Source: Oceanobacillus oncorhynchi (GTDB lineage Bacteria; Bacillota; Bacilli; Bacillales; Amphibacillaceae). Taken from it: a DNA stretch of 64,000 nt. A program made the position numbers and the translations under genes. Where the stretch lies: positions 2,418,001 through 2,482,000 of the forward strand of contig NZ_CDGG01000001.1 in the NCBI RefSeq assembly GCF_000821065.1. Direction: 5' to 3'. Under the pieces are notes generated by a model that worked only from the letters and a program-made list of their open reading frames with translations, had not been told where the DNA came from and ran no database searches. This document shows, piece after piece, positions 1 to 8,624 of this stretch; position 1 is the first letter of the stretch, and each line of letters begins with the position of its first letter.

Positions 1-175
1 GATAGGACAGGATGGGGATATTATCGTACCATGCGAGCTGATAATGGCAGGCGGGACATTTGGAACGTTCATTGGAAAAAGAAATTTTTTGCGGGAGACG
101 AATGCCGACAACCATAAAAAATGAACCAAAAATGGTGCCAAACAGGAAAAAGATGAATGAAGTATAGATTTCCAT
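1..175 (-). CDS. comC: Prepilin peptidase (A24 family), N-terminal part
   Basis: Only the first 58 codons are in the window; the gene continues past position 1. The ATG at 175 follows an AAGGAGGT ribosome-binding site. The fragment opens with a hydrophobic segment (residues 5-22) containing GTIFGSF, followed by the GIRLPQ motif and a CPACH pair ending in WYDNIPILSY. That is the N-terminal methylation/zinc domain typical of type 4 prepilin peptidases (DiS_P_DiS). In Bacillaceae this enzyme is ComC, which cleaves and methylates competence pseudopilins at the membrane. The catalytic aspartates lie outside the window, so activity cannot be judged. Confidence 0.85.
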   Translation of the reverse strand, partial: MEIYTSFIFFLFGTIFGSFFMVVGIRLPQKISFSNERSKCPACHYQLAWYDNIPILSY

Positions 176-251
176 AAGAAACCTCCTTATTTAATTTTGA
201 GGATAATTGCGAAGTGTTCTTATTATAGCATAAAGCCGGGCCCGTTTTATA

Positions 252-1631
252 GGTTCTATGTCAAATGTGGTGGTGGAATATCATTCCTCCACCTCTTTAT
301 TTATAAGCTTGCTTTAACACAAGCTTTACCTCTTGTTGCCATAGAATTTTCTTTCTCATTCGATCAAACTGTTTAATTCCATAAGATAATCTTTTTAATA
401 CTTTAATCGTATTATTAACGCCTTCTATGTAGCCATTATTAAAAGGATACATAAAAGAATGCAGAATTTCTTGTTGCCATCTTTTAAATGTACGTGCGAC
501 ACGATGAAATCCTTCTAATCTGGATGCATTCAACTTTTCCAGACATGCTTCTAATCCCGCTGTGGCATTGTGCGCATCACTTTCCTTAAACCACGTATCC
601 AGTTCATGCTTTAAATCATAGGCTTCCTTTAAACGGAGATCTATCTTTAATAATTCCTGGACTTTCTTCTTCTGATCATCCGAACAGGTTGTCCATGATT
701 TCCACAGAAGTTTTTTGGAGCGTTTCATTCGAATTCGATCTTTCTTGGGCAATTGCTTTTGAACTTCACGGCGGACCTCATCCAAAGCCCAGTAGGCCTG
801 ACGCATAAAGTGAAAACGGTCAGCGATAATCAATGGGTTTCCCAGCGCTTTTCGAATCGCTTGTTTAAACGCTTGAGATAAATCCATTACTACCATTTCC
901 ACTTTACCTGTATCGCAGGAATTTAAGTACGCTTCAATGGTCTCCACTTTTCGATCTGGCAAGATATCGATAATTCTTCGGTTCTCCACATCGACCACAT
1001 TCAATTGAAACCTCTCTCCATCTGCGTCGCCTTTAAACTCATCGATCGCAATGACTCGCGGTAACACTTTGCTGGTGGGCAGTTCCTTCTGATCAAACCA
1101 CCGTAACACACGATTCACTGTTACTCCCGTTACCAGCGCCGCTGTACGAAAGGAACTTACAGCGGCATGCATCATCGCTGCCGTTTGCACACTCGCCGTA
1201 CACCGTTGATACCGATGGATCATTTGGAGACGCTCATAAAATGTGTGGTGACACGACATACAAATATAACGTCTCTTTCGCAGAGATATATGAACTTCTT
1301 TTGTCGTTAACACTGGTCCTTGGATGCTTTGCCAGCGGTAACTGTGTATCCGTTTCGTTCTTTTCCCGCAACAAGGACATTTCTGCATACGCTGTTTCGT
1401 GAATAATTCCGCAATCAAATAACTTTCTTCTTCTCTGATATCCCACACATCTACATGTGTATCTTTAATTCCTAATAACTCTGTGATAAAATGATGTTGC
1501 ACTCTTTTCCTCTCCCATTCCTTTTGTCTCGACAACTCAAGGTTATCAGAGAGAGGAAAAGGAGTGTATTTTTTTGCCTCCGTTCCATCTGGCGATGGAA
1601 CGGAGGACACCACCACATTCAGTATAGAGCC
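252..1631. mobile_element. ISL3-family insertion sequence, complete
   Basis: A 1,380-bp element carries one transposase gene. It has 24-bp imperfect terminal inverted repeats: left end 252-275 starts GGTTCTATG and ends ATGTGGTGGTG, and the complement of 1608-1631 starts GGCTCTATA and ends with the same 11 bases. It is flanked by a perfect 8-bp direct repeat GTTTTATA at 244-251 and 1632-1639. The GG(C/T)TCT ends and 8-bp target duplication are characteristic of ISL3. Intact repeats and target duplication suggest a recent insertion. It sits between the prepilin peptidase start and the rhomboid terminator and disrupts no recognisable gene. Confidence 0.93.
297..1502 (-). CDS. ISL3-family transposase
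   Basis: Transposase of the surrounding insertion sequence. From the GTG at 1502 it is 401 residues, usual for the family. It has an N-terminal zinc-finger region (CPCCGKRTKR, then CMSCHHTF), a helix-turn-helix-like stretch, then the DDE domain with VIAIDEF, VVMDLSQAF and IADRFHF, and a C-terminal NNGYIEGVNNTIK segment typical of DDE_Tnp_ISL3. An open frame extends to a GTG at 1616. I prefer 1502 because it has a GGGAGAGG ribosome-binding site and because the extra 38 codons include a perfect 13-bp hairpin (1577-1606). No frameshift is visible, so the enzyme is probably active. Confidence 0.93.
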   Translation of the reverse strand: MQHHFITELLGIKDTHVDVWDIREEESYLIAELFTKQRMQKCPCCGKRTKRIHSYRWQSIQGPVLTTKEVHISLRKRRYICMSCHHTFYERLQMIHRYQRCTASVQTAAMMHAAVSSFRTAALVTGVTVNRVLRWFDQKELPTSKVLPRVIAIDEFKGDADGERFQLNVVDVENRRIIDILPDRKVETIEAYLNSCDTGKVEMVVMDLSQAFKQAIRKALGNPLIIADRFHFMRQAYWALDEVRREVQKQLPKKDRIRMKRSKKLLWKSWTTCSDDQKKKVQELLKIDLRLKEAYDLKHELDTWFKESDAHNATAGLEACLEKLNASRLEGFHRVARTFKRWQQEILHSFMYPFNNGYIEGVNNTIKVLKRLSYGIKQFDRMRKKILWQQEVKLVLKQAYK

Positions 1632-1653
1632 GTTTTATATTGTATTCATTTTT

Positions 1654-1694
1654 CACGAAATAAAAAGCTGGTTATGAAAAATTCACAACCAGCT
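1654..1694 (-). terminator. Rho-independent terminator of the rhomboid gene
   Basis: Read on the minus strand, arms AGCTGGTT (1687-1694) and AACCAGCT (1666-1673), extended inward past one mismatch, form a hairpin followed by TTTTTATTT. It lies just after the rhomboid stop codon. Confidence 0.8.
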
Positions 1695-1702
1695 CATTAT
1701 TC

Positions 1703-2488
1703 TTATAAAATATTTGCCTGTCCTAATAGCCATAGAACAGCAATGATACCGACAATAATCCATAGCATATTTTTCCGGATAGCCTCTGGCATTTTCCGTT
1801 TTTTATTCCATCGATCCGGATCAAATTGCGGGCCGTCGTCATCATCTGCATACTTTCTTTTTCGCGGTCGGTTGCGCGACCAGGGGGAATAACTCTTTAC
1901 GCCGGCTAAGAGAAGCGGAGCGTAGGTAAAACCGCTGAAAAAACCAAATAAATGTCCCAATATGCTAATGCCGCTTCGTAAAAATGTCATGGCTAACGCA
2001 ATGGCTACAATGACACCAATGATTTGACTGCTGGATTGATCGATTAAATCTTTTCGGAAAAAGACCATATAAACATAGATTCCGAACAAACCGAAGATTG
2101 CTCCGGATGCGCCTAAATGAGCATAGGCAGGAGATTCAATAAAGTAAATAACAATATTTGCTGTCACAGCAGTGCCGATATAGGCTAAAATAAACTTGAA
2201 TTTACCGAGCATTTGTTCAAGTGCAGGACCGAACAGCACGAGGGAAAAGGAATTAAACAGCATGTGCATGGCCCCGGCATGAAGAAAAATAGGGGTGAAT
2301 AATCTCCACCATTCTCCTTCTCCAATCCAATAGTTGATTCCCACCCCATAATCTCTTATGTAAGTGCCAATTTGTAAATTTAAAAAATCAATAATAAACC
2401 ACAGAAATATATTGATCCCGACAATGATGGTTACCACGGGATATAATTCAAAGAATTCTCTGATGCTCCGTTCTGTCCTAATAAACAT
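1703..2488 (-). CDS. Rhomboid family intramembrane serine protease
   Basis: A 261-residue multi-pass membrane protein that probably cleaves transmembrane substrates within the bilayer. The catalytic serine is in GASG (Ser128) and the partner histidine in LGHLFGFF (His179). HAGAMHMLFN in the second hydrophobic block (about 70-79) is the typical rhomboid loop motif. About six hydrophobic segments precede a charged region (about 205-235), and a final hydrophobic stretch (about 241-259) makes the protein longer than minimal rhomboids. It is divergent from acpS, as ydcA is in B. subtilis. Its physiological substrate is unknown. Confidence 0.88.
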   Translation of the reverse strand: MFIRTERSIREFFELYPVVTIIVGINIFLWFIIDFLNLQIGTYIRDYGVGINYWIGEGEWWRLFTPIFLHAGAMHMLFNSFSLVLFGPALEQMLGKFKFILAYIGTAVTANIVIYFIESPAYAHLGASGAIFGLFGIYVYMVFFRKDLIDQSSSQIIGVIVAIALAMTFLRSGISILGHLFGFFSGFTYAPLLLAGVKSYSPWSRNRPRKRKYADDDDGPQFDPDRWNKKRKMPEAIRKNMLWIIVGIIAVLWLLGQANIL

Positions 2489-2619
2489 ATTGTGCCTCCC
2501 ATAGCCAATGCTTTTAAATGAAATAAGTTGTCCTATATACTATAATAATAAGAAATAATACAGATTATGACCATTATAAAGGTGTTACTATAAATAGAAA
2601 AATTTTAGGAGCAGTGACC

Positions 2620-2976
2620 ATGATACTTGGAATCGGTGTGGATATCGTTGAATTAGCAAGAATCAAACGATTACTTGAAAAAAATAATCGTTTTTTAGAA
2701 CGTGTATTAACCAGCACAGAGATGGAACAAGCAGGGCAGTTAGCTCTTCAGCGGCGCGTGGAGTATGCAGCAGGGCGTTTTGCTGCAAAGGAAGCTCTGG
2801 CTAAAGCAAATGGAACTGGGATTGGAAAACTGAGCTTTCAACAAATCGAAATTAGAAATCATGCCAATGGAGCGCCGGAAATGCAGGCAGAGGGGATGGA
2901 GGATATATCTATCCACGTGTCTATATCTCACAGCAGAGAGTATGCAGTAGCACAGGTTTTATTAGAAGAGAGATAG
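2620..2976 (+). CDS. acpS: Holo-[acyl-carrier-protein] synthase
   Basis: Transfers 4'-phosphopantetheine from CoA to a serine of acyl carrier protein, activating fatty-acid synthesis. The 118-residue protein begins [11 protein letters not shown]; Asp8 and Glu58 (in [10 protein letters not shown]) are the expected magnesium ligands, and it ends with [15 protein letters not shown] chose ATG 2620 over the upstream in-frame GTG at 2614 because AGGAG at 2607-2611 is correctly spaced only for 2620. It is followed by nnr, the conserved Bacillales order. Confidence 0.95.
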   Translation: MILGIGVDIVELARIKRLLEKNNRFLERVLTSTEMEQAGQLALQRRVEYAAGRFAAKEALAKANGTGIGKLSFQQIEIRNHANGAPEMQAEGMEDISIHVSISHSREYAVAQVLLEER

Positions 2977-3059
2977 GATAAAGTAAAATGACAGCATCCT
3001 AAAAATGCATAATCGCATAGTTTGTCTCATATATTTTATTGCGGTAGGAGGGAACGAAT

Positions 3060-4577
3060 TTGTATATTGTTACCGCGGAAGAAATGTACAAGATTGACCG
3101 AGAAACTATTCAAACGATGGGCCTTGATGGAAAGATACTCATGGAGAATGCAGGGAGAGAAGCGAGCAGAGAAATAAAAAAGCGGATAACTAAAGAAGAT
3201 AAGACAGTTATTTTAATTGGCGGCGGAAATAATGGCGGAGACGGTTTTGTCATTGCCCGTGTGCTTGAAGAAGCAGGTTACGCTATCAAGGTGATCCAGG
3301 TTGCGCCGGACGAGAAAATTACAGGTGATGCAGCTCGCCATAAGAAGATTTATCGTCAATTTGGCGGCCAGGTGGCGGATTATAATGAAGGGACGGCAGA
3401 TACAGTTCTTTCAGAGGCTGATGTGATTATTGATGCGATGCTTGGAATCGGTGTGCGCGGCGGATTAAGAGGCGATATCTTAACTGTAACGAGACAGGTG
3501 AATAAACAAGATGCGTATGTGATTTCCATCGATATACCAACTGGGCTGCCGGCAGAAGAAGGCTTCGCGGATTTTCAGGCTATTGAAGCAGATGCAACGA
3601 TTATGATAGGAGCAGTAAAACAATCGGCTGTCTGTCAGCAAACGTCTTCCTATTATGGTGAATGGATTGTAGCGGATATTGGTTTTCCTGAAAAATTATT
3701 CCAAGCGCACACAAAAAAACGCTTGTGGACAACAGCAGATTTTCAGGAAGCTTTTCCAAAGCGGGGCGTCAATTCTCATAAAGGAGATCATGGAAAAGGG
3801 CTGATTATTGGTGGAAGTGAGCCGATGCCGGGATCCGTTCTGATGACAACAAAAGCAGCCTTGCGGACTGGAGCAGGGTTATTAACAACGGCTTCTGTGA
3901 AAAATGTAATTTCCATGATTGCTGGAAATAATCCGGAGGCTATGTATATTGGCGCATCCGAAACAGATGGCTGTATCACGGGAATCGATAACATTGACTT
4001 GTCTGGTTTTGATGCGATTGCTGTTGGCGTTGGTCTGGGCAGAAAAGAAGAAACGGCCAAAGGCATTTTTCCGGCATTGCTCAAGTATAAAGGACCAATC
4101 GTTATCGATGCAGATGGTCTTTTTCATCTGAGAGCCTATGCAGCAGATTTTAAGTTAAGACAGGCTCCGCTGATTTTAACACCTCACCCAGGTGAACTTG
4201 CTGCTTTAATGGATATATCTGTCTCGGACTTACTTATGGAGCCTTTCCGGCATAGTTCTGATTTTGCCAAGCGGTTGAACTGCTACCTTGTGTTAAAAGG
4301 AAAGCATACCATCATTACCGATCCGGATGGTAACCAGACCGTAGAATCAAGCGGGAACCCTGGACTTGCTAAAGGAGGCAGCGGGGATGTGCTGACCGGT
4401 ATGATTTTAGCAACGGTGATGCAGAGCAAATCGATTTTTGCAGGAATAAATAACGCTTGCTTCTTGCACGGAAAATCTGCAGACTTATTAGTCCAAGAAG
4501 AACACTCGGAACAGGATTTGCTGGCGGGGGATGTGATTCAAGGCATTCCAAAGGCAATCCGTACATTTTCTTCATAA
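3060..4577 (+). CDS. nnr: Bifunctional NAD(P)H-hydrate epimerase / ADP-dependent dehydratase
   Basis: Repairs NADHX/NADPHX, the hydrated damage forms of the nicotinamide cofactors. The 505-residue protein fuses an N-terminal YjeF-type epimerase (about 1-215, NNGGDGF at 57-63) to a C-terminal ribokinase-like dehydratase (about 225-500, with TPHPGEL and GGSGDVLTG). It starts with TTG at 3060 behind TAGGAGGG. B. subtilis has a stand-alone dehydratase; the fused form is common in other bacteria. No promoter is evident between acpS and this gene, so they may be co-transcribed. Confidence 0.94.
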   Translation: MYIVTAEEMYKIDRETIQTMGLDGKILMENAGREASREIKKRITKEDKTVILIGGGNNGGDGFVIARVLEEAGYAIKVIQVAPDEKITGDAARHKKIYRQFGGQVADYNEGTADTVLSEADVIIDAMLGIGVRGGLRGDILTVTRQVNKQDAYVISIDIPTGLPAEEGFADFQAIEADATIMIGAVKQSAVCQQTSSYYGEWIVADIGFPEKLFQAHTKKRLWTTADFQEAFPKRGVNSHKGDHGKGLIIGGSEPMPGSVLMTTKAALRTGAGLLTTASVKNVISMIAGNNPEAMYIGASETDGCITGIDNIDLSGFDAIAVGVGLGRKEETAKGIFPALLKYKGPIVIDADGLFHLRAYAADFKLRQAPLILTPHPGELAALMDISVSDLLMEPFRHSSDFAKRLNCYLVLKGKHTIITDPDGNQTVESSGNPGLAKGGSGDVLTGMILATVMQSKSIFAGINNACFLHGKSADLLVQEEHSEQDLLAGDVIQGIPKAIRTFSS

Positions 4578-4640
4578 AACGGTGTGACGTACTGTTAACA
4601 AATCGTTCCCTTTGTTAAATGAGACAAGGGAGATATGCTG

Positions 4641-5678
4641 ATGATAAATAGACGTTTTTTCAGTGTCGTTTTACTATTAGGTGCATTGAGTCTGGTGCTG
4701 GCAGCATGTGGAGAAAAAACGCAGGAAGATGTTGTGGAGGAATTGCAGGAGACAGTTGCCGATCTAGAGGGGTATAAAGCCACTGCGGATATGACGATGA
4801 ATACAGGAGAGCAGGAACAAACATTTTTGATTGATATATGGTATCAGGCTGATGATCAATATCGTGTGAAGCTGGAAAATGAAGCTGAGCAGAATGAAAG
4901 TCAAGTCATTTTGAAAAATATGGATGGTGTTTTTGTATTAACGCCAGCTTTGGAAAAAAGTTTCAAATTCCAATCGGATTGGCCAGAGAATAGCAGTCAG
5001 CCATATTTGCTTCAATCACTGGTCAATGATGTATTAAACGATCCAGAAGCGCAATTTGAAACAACGGAAGACCATTATATTTTCCGGACGAAAACAAATT
5101 ATCAAAGCAACAATAATTTACCGGCTCAAGAAATTTACTTTGACAAATCCAGTTATACACCAGCAATGGTCAATGTGTTAAATCAAGATGGGGAACCGCT
5201 GGTTAATGTCACTTTTCATGGTTTTGATTTAGATGCAACATTTGCAGAAGATGATTTTACGATGGAGAAGAACATGGAGCAGGAAACAGATGAGGAAAGT
5301 GCTGGTGCAGAAGAGGGAGCAGCTGTAGAAACAGCTGCGCAGGAAGTACGGGAGTTGTATCCTACGTTTACAGCTGGAGCAGAAATGGCGGATAAGCAAG
5401 AGGTTCCCCTGGAGGATGGAGAGCGAATTATTACAACCTTTGAGGGAGAGAAAAACTTTACACTTGTTCAGGAAATCAGAGAAACAGCTCCAGTGAGCTC
5501 AGCTCCAGAAGTAGTCAATGGAGATATTGTGAATCTGGGAGCTACTGTTGCTGGGTTGGAAGATAATGTTTTAAAATGGAGTTATCAGGGTGTTGATTAT
5601 CAATTGGCAAGTACAGAGCTGACGAAGGAAGAAATGATTGAAGTAGCACAATCTGTCCAAGGACAGTTAACAAAATGA
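4641..5678 (+). CDS. LolA-like outer-surface lipoprotein (YdcC type)
   Basis: A 345-residue secreted lipoprotein. A lysine/arginine-poor but hydrophobic signal ends in LAAC, so it should be lipidated and anchored outside the cell. The body begins with VVEELQETVADLEGYKATADMTM, a start typical of the LolA/YdcC fold, and carries a C-terminal WSYQGVDYQLAS segment like DUF4367. An acidic, alanine-rich linker (about 215-235) separates the two parts. ATG 4641 is preferred to 4635 because GGGAG at 4628-4632 is then 8 nt away. It occupies the place of ydcC between nnr and the toxin-antitoxin genes. Molecular role unknown. Confidence 0.8.
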   Translation: MINRRFFSVVLLLGALSLVLAACGEKTQEDVVEELQETVADLEGYKATADMTMNTGEQEQTFLIDIWYQADDQYRVKLENEAEQNESQVILKNMDGVFVLTPALEKSFKFQSDWPENSSQPYLLQSLVNDVLNDPEAQFETTEDHYIFRTKTNYQSNNNLPAQEIYFDKSSYTPAMVNVLNQDGEPLVNVTFHGFDLDATFAEDDFTMEKNMEQETDEESAGAEEGAAVETAAQEVRELYPTFTAGAEMADKQEVPLEDGERIITTFEGEKNFTLVQEIRETAPVSSAPEVVNGDIVNLGATVAGLEDNVLKWSYQGVDYQLASTELTKEEMIEVAQSVQGQLTK

Positions 5679-5688
5679 TACGGTTAAT

Positions 5689-5726
5689 ACAAAAGCAGGC
5701 TCTCTGAAAACGGAGTCTGCTTTTGT
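5689..5726 (+). terminator. Terminator after the LolA-like lipoprotein gene
   Basis: Arms ACAAAAGCAG (5689-5698) and CTGCTTTTGT (5717-5726) form a 10-bp stem extended by weaker inner pairing. It closes the acpS-nnr-lipoprotein group. Confidence 0.75.
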
Positions 5727-6066
5727 ATGTCCCATTTCCAGTTTAGAGGTATGATTTTAACATATTGGCATATAATTAATAGACAGGTATTTATTTCGTT
5801 GCATAAATCAGCTAAAGGATAAAAATCGAATGAAAAATTCAAGGCTTGGTGAACGTTCTTTCATTTTTGAACATAAAATGAAAATTTAATGAAGAAAAAT
5901 ATTGTTTAACGGAGTATTTTCCTCAGCGGCAGTCAGGAAGCCGGGAGGAAAGCAGCGTAAGGGAAAAACGCTCATTTTTAACACTTCAAATAATATAGAT
6001 ACCACAAAATTTAAGGTTTAAAACGACAAATTTACATGATTTTTTTACAAATTCGCCATAACCCCT

Positions 6067-6095
6067 TTGCAAAAGTATGTTCACAATGCTATCAT
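6067..6095 (+). promoter_or_regulatory. Candidate sigma-A promoter of ndoAI-ndoA
   Basis: TTGCAA (6067-6072), a 17-nt spacer and TATCAT (6090-6095) lie about 50 nt before the antitoxin start. The rest of the 5727-6144 gap contains no gene; a small GC-richer hairpin (AGCGT...ACGCT near 5955) is the only other structure I see. Confidence 0.5.
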
Positions 6096-6144
6096 AATAT
6101 TAAATTGAATAACGAACGTTAATTGTTGGCGGGGGTGCTTGGTT

Positions 6145-6432
6145 TTGGCTGAAAATAAAGAAGAAATTTTAGTGAAAATACCGAAAAATTTGCTGAGTGA
6201 GGTGGATGGATTAATGAAATATGAGAATAGCTCTGACTTAAGTGATTTCATTTGTGAAGCAACTCAAATTTATTTAAACCATAAAAAAGAAGAACACCTC
6301 CAGCGTTTTCATGAAACGATGCAGCGCGGATATGAGGAAATGGCAAGAATTAATCTAACGATTGCTTCAGAGGCTTTTCAAGCTGAAGAAGAGGCTGAAA
6401 TTACTCTAGAGCGCTCTGTGATCGGGGTGTAA
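6145..6432 (+). CDS. ndoAI: Antitoxin EndoAI (MazE-like, ribbon-helix-helix)
   Basis: Antitoxin that binds and inhibits the EndoA endoribonuclease encoded 5 nt downstream, and usually represses its own operon. About 95 residues from the TTG at 6145; the N-terminal part ([17 protein letters not shown]) matches a ribbon-helix-helix DNA-binding region. The C-terminal half ([19 protein letters not shown]-like, here [14 protein letters not shown]) is the toxin-binding segment conserved with B. subtilis EndoAI. TTG 6145 is 7 nt from the GGGGGTG ribosome-binding site; the in-frame TTG at 6139 is too close. Confidence 0.9.
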   Translation: MAENKEEILVKIPKNLLSEVDGLMKYENSSDLSDFICEATQIYLNHKKEEHLQRFHETMQRGYEEMARINLTIASEAFQAEEEAEITLERSVIGV

Positions 6433-6437
6433 CACTT

Positions 6438-6800
6438 GTGATCGTTCAAAGAGGCGAGGTTTATTTTGCTGACTTATCCCCTGTGGTTGGCTCAGAGCAG
6501 GGCGGTGTGAGACCGGTTCTTATTCTCCAGAATGATATAGGTAACCGATTTAGTCCGACTGTGATTGTGGCGGCCATTACCGCGCAAATTCAGAAGGCTA
6601 AGTTGCCAACGCATGTAGAGATTGATGCAAAACGTTATGGGTTTGACCGGAATTCAGTTATTCTGCTGGAACAAATTCGCACGTTAGATAAGCAGCGGTT
6701 AACGGATAAAATTACAAAATTAGATAAAGAAATGATGGAAAAAATCAATCAATCATTAGAAATAAGCCTTGGCTTACGAGATGTCTACAGTAATAATTAA
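6438..6800 (+). CDS. ndoA: Type II toxin EndoA (MazF/PemK endoribonuclease)
   Basis: A 120-residue MazF-family endoribonuclease. [23 protein letters not shown] is nearly canonical for EndoA (broken here only by length), and the [16 protein letters not shown] segment carries the conserved E-Q-I-R-T core. B. subtilis EndoA cleaves single-stranded RNA at UACAU; the same specificity is inference. GTG start at 6438 behind GGGGTG at 6424-6429. In B. subtilis rsbR follows directly; here about 2.6 kb with two extra genes intervenes. Confidence 0.94.
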   Translation: MIVQRGEVYFADLSPVVGSEQGGVRPVLILQNDIGNRFSPTVIVAAITAQIQKAKLPTHVEIDAKRYGFDRNSVILLEQIRTLDKQRLTDKITKLDKEMMEKINQSLEISLGLRDVYSNN

Positions 6801-6816
6801 TACTTTTCTGATGCGT

Positions 6817-6851
6817 AAAAAGACTGTCCTTATATTAGGGCGGTCTTTTTT
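6817..6851 (+). terminator. Terminator of ndoAI-ndoA
   Basis: Arms AAAAAGACTGTCCT (6817-6830) and AGGGCGGTCTTTTTT (6837-6851) with G-U pairs form a strong hairpin ending in a T-run, 17 nt after the toxin stop codon. Confidence 0.88.
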
Positions 6852-6987
6852 AATGAAGTTTCATTGGAGAAAGAAAGGAAAGCATATAAAAAGTGGAGGA
6901 GGAAGCTCTAACGGGTTCCATAGGGTGAATAATCTCAAGTCTCAAAAAAATACTCCGTTTTCCATAGATCCCGAGCTCCTCTCCTTT

Positions 6988-7127
6988 AAAGAAGACTTAG
7001 CGATTGGCAAGCCGACAGGCGCAGACAGAGCTAAAGTCGCACTTATGCCCAGAGGGTGAAAAGAAGACTTAGCGATTGGCAAGCCGACAGGCGCAGACAG
7101 AGCTAAAGTCGCACTTATGCCCAGAGG
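6988..7127 (+). repeat. Two tandem copies of a 68-bp structured repeat
   Basis: Positions 6988-7055 and 7060-7127 are identical over 68 bp and offset by 72 bp. Each unit contains GACTTAGCG near its start and GCTAAAGTCGC near its end, which can pair imperfectly, with a nested GCC-GACA-GGC hairpin. An open frame runs through copy one, but it has no good ribosome-binding site. It lies in the noncoding space between ndoA and the HAD gene. Likely an intergenic repeat element rather than a gene. Confidence 0.85.
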
Positions 7128-7298
7128 ATAAAATAGAAGTTCGTTTTTTCTGCAGGGATTTATTTGATAAAAGCAGATAGTAATAAGACCGTTGTAACAG
7201 ACCTCTCCTTGGCAAGAATACCGATGTTTTAAGAAATTATTCTCCTTCGTTAAAAGATATAGTAAAATGAAAAGGAATGAAGGTGGAGGTTGATAACG

Positions 7299-8012
7299 AT
7301 GGATACAATCATTTTTGATATGGATGATACATTATATGACCAGGCTGCGACATTTCGAAAAACATGTAAAAAAATGTTGAACGTGGCTTTGTCGGAAGCG
7401 GAGTTAAATCATCTTTATCTATTAAGTCGCAAACATAGCGATGCGCTATTTGATGATCAGGTAGCAGGTAAAATTACAATGGAAGAAATGCATATCCGGC
7501 GAATCAAAGATGCTTGCGCAGAAATAGGAATACAGATAACAGCAGAGCAGGCTTTAGAATTTCAGGACAGTTACGTCCAAGAACAAGGAAAAATAGAGTT
7601 ATTTGATGAAGTGGTGGAGCTCCTGGATTATCTTTCAGCGAGTCAGAAGCAATTAGCTGTAATGACAAATGGTGCGGAAGGACATCAGGCAATGAAAATC
7701 AAACAGTTAAAGCTGAACAAGTGGATTCCGGAAGAGCGTTTATTTATTTCTGAAACAATAGGGCATGCGAAACCATCCACAGCAGCGTTTCAATTCATGG
7801 AGGACAAGCTGGGTTTAAAGAAAGAAAATACAGTGTATGTCGGCGACTCCTTTGCTAATGATATTGTCGGTGCCAAACAGGCAGGCTGGCATGCCGTCTG
7901 GATGAACCATCGACAGAGGGAAGAACCGGAAGGAAGAATAAAAGCAGATAAAACAGTAACCAGTGCAGCAGAGCTATATACATTTTTTCGGGAAGAGACG
8001 CTAAGCACATAA
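7299..8012 (+). CDS. HAD-superfamily hydrolase (phosphatase)
   Basis: A 237-residue haloacid-dehalogenase-fold protein, probably a small-metabolite phosphatase. Motif I is FDMDDTLYD (Asp7 nucleophile, Asp9 acid/base), motif II VMTNG, motif III lysine in HAKPSTAAF, and motif IV VGDSFANDIVGA. An alpha-helical cap lies between motifs I and II. ATG 7299 is 9 nt from GGTGGAGG; an in-frame TTG at 7290 abuts the site and is less likely. It is alone, closed by a strong terminator. Substrate cannot be predicted. Confidence 0.88.
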   Translation: MDTIIFDMDDTLYDQAATFRKTCKKMLNVALSEAELNHLYLLSRKHSDALFDDQVAGKITMEEMHIRRIKDACAEIGIQITAEQALEFQDSYVQEQGKIELFDEVVELLDYLSASQKQLAVMTNGAEGHQAMKIKQLKLNKWIPEERLFISETIGHAKPSTAAFQFMEDKLGLKKENTVYVGDSFANDIVGAKQAGWHAVWMNHRQREEPEGRIKADKTVTSAAELYTFFREETLST

Positions 8013-8045
8013 TGGATTAGGTTAATGAAAGTAATTTCATCATAT

Positions 8046-8077
8046 AGAGCCTTGAGGGATTCCTCAAGGCTCTTTTT
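8046..8077 (+). terminator. Terminator of the HAD hydrolase gene
   Basis: A perfect 12-bp stem, AGAGCCTTGAGG / CCTCAAGGCTCT, with a GATT loop and TTTTTG tail. Confidence 0.92.
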
Positions 8078-8624
8078 GTGTAAACTCAAGGGAAGTATTC
8101 CGGTAAAGGATACTGCTTCAAAGTGAATATTGAAATTTTCTATATAATGATATGCCAAACTTCTTGATTTTGATTATCGGTCTTTTTGGACACGAAGAAT
8201 AAGTCCTTACATAAATTATTTATAATAATACCTATTGTAGTGAGAGGAATAGGGTGATATACTAATATTCAATTTATAAATCTTTGTAAAATACTCGGGA
8301 TACTCAAATATAAGTGAGAAAAGAACGCTGCAACTATGGAAAATAGTACACTATTCAGCAAAAAAATAGGTTTTTCTAAAATGAAAATTTAAAAATCTCA
8401 AAATATCTGTTAGGTGATGGATAGAAGGAAAGAGAGATCTAAGAAAGCTTAAAAATTACGAGGGAAGGATTTTTTCGTCGTGAATATGCATATGATGTGC
8501 TCAGTAGAAATTTGGCGTTAATATTTCTTCCAATCGTAATAAAAAAGAAACGGCAAATCGGGAAGGCTGATTAGAAGTATATTGGTTTTGTAGGGTTATG
8601 CTGTATAAAGGAAGGAGAATATTT
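8078..8624. other. Gene-free stretch before the flavin reductase
   Basis: About 550 bp of AT-rich sequence. Short frames with start codons (for example near 8482) are under 15 codons. I see no recognisable riboswitch, tRNA or transposon end. Confidence 0.6.

Noticed and set aside
1491-1892. 133-codon plus-strand frame between the insertion sequence and the rhomboid gene
   Set aside because: It crosses the end of the insertion sequence, a target duplication and a terminator, and overlaps two better-supported genes.
5727-6138. Possible T-box or other riboswitch before ndoAI
   Set aside because: No T-box GGTGG core, no aptamer signature and no terminator/antiterminator pair found; only a weak hairpin and a sigma-A promoter.
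6769-7059. Open frame of 96 codons running through the first 68-bp repeat
   Set aside because: It starts within the end of ndoA, crosses the ndoA terminator and the repeat, and has no ribosome-binding site; noncoding repeat is the better explanation.
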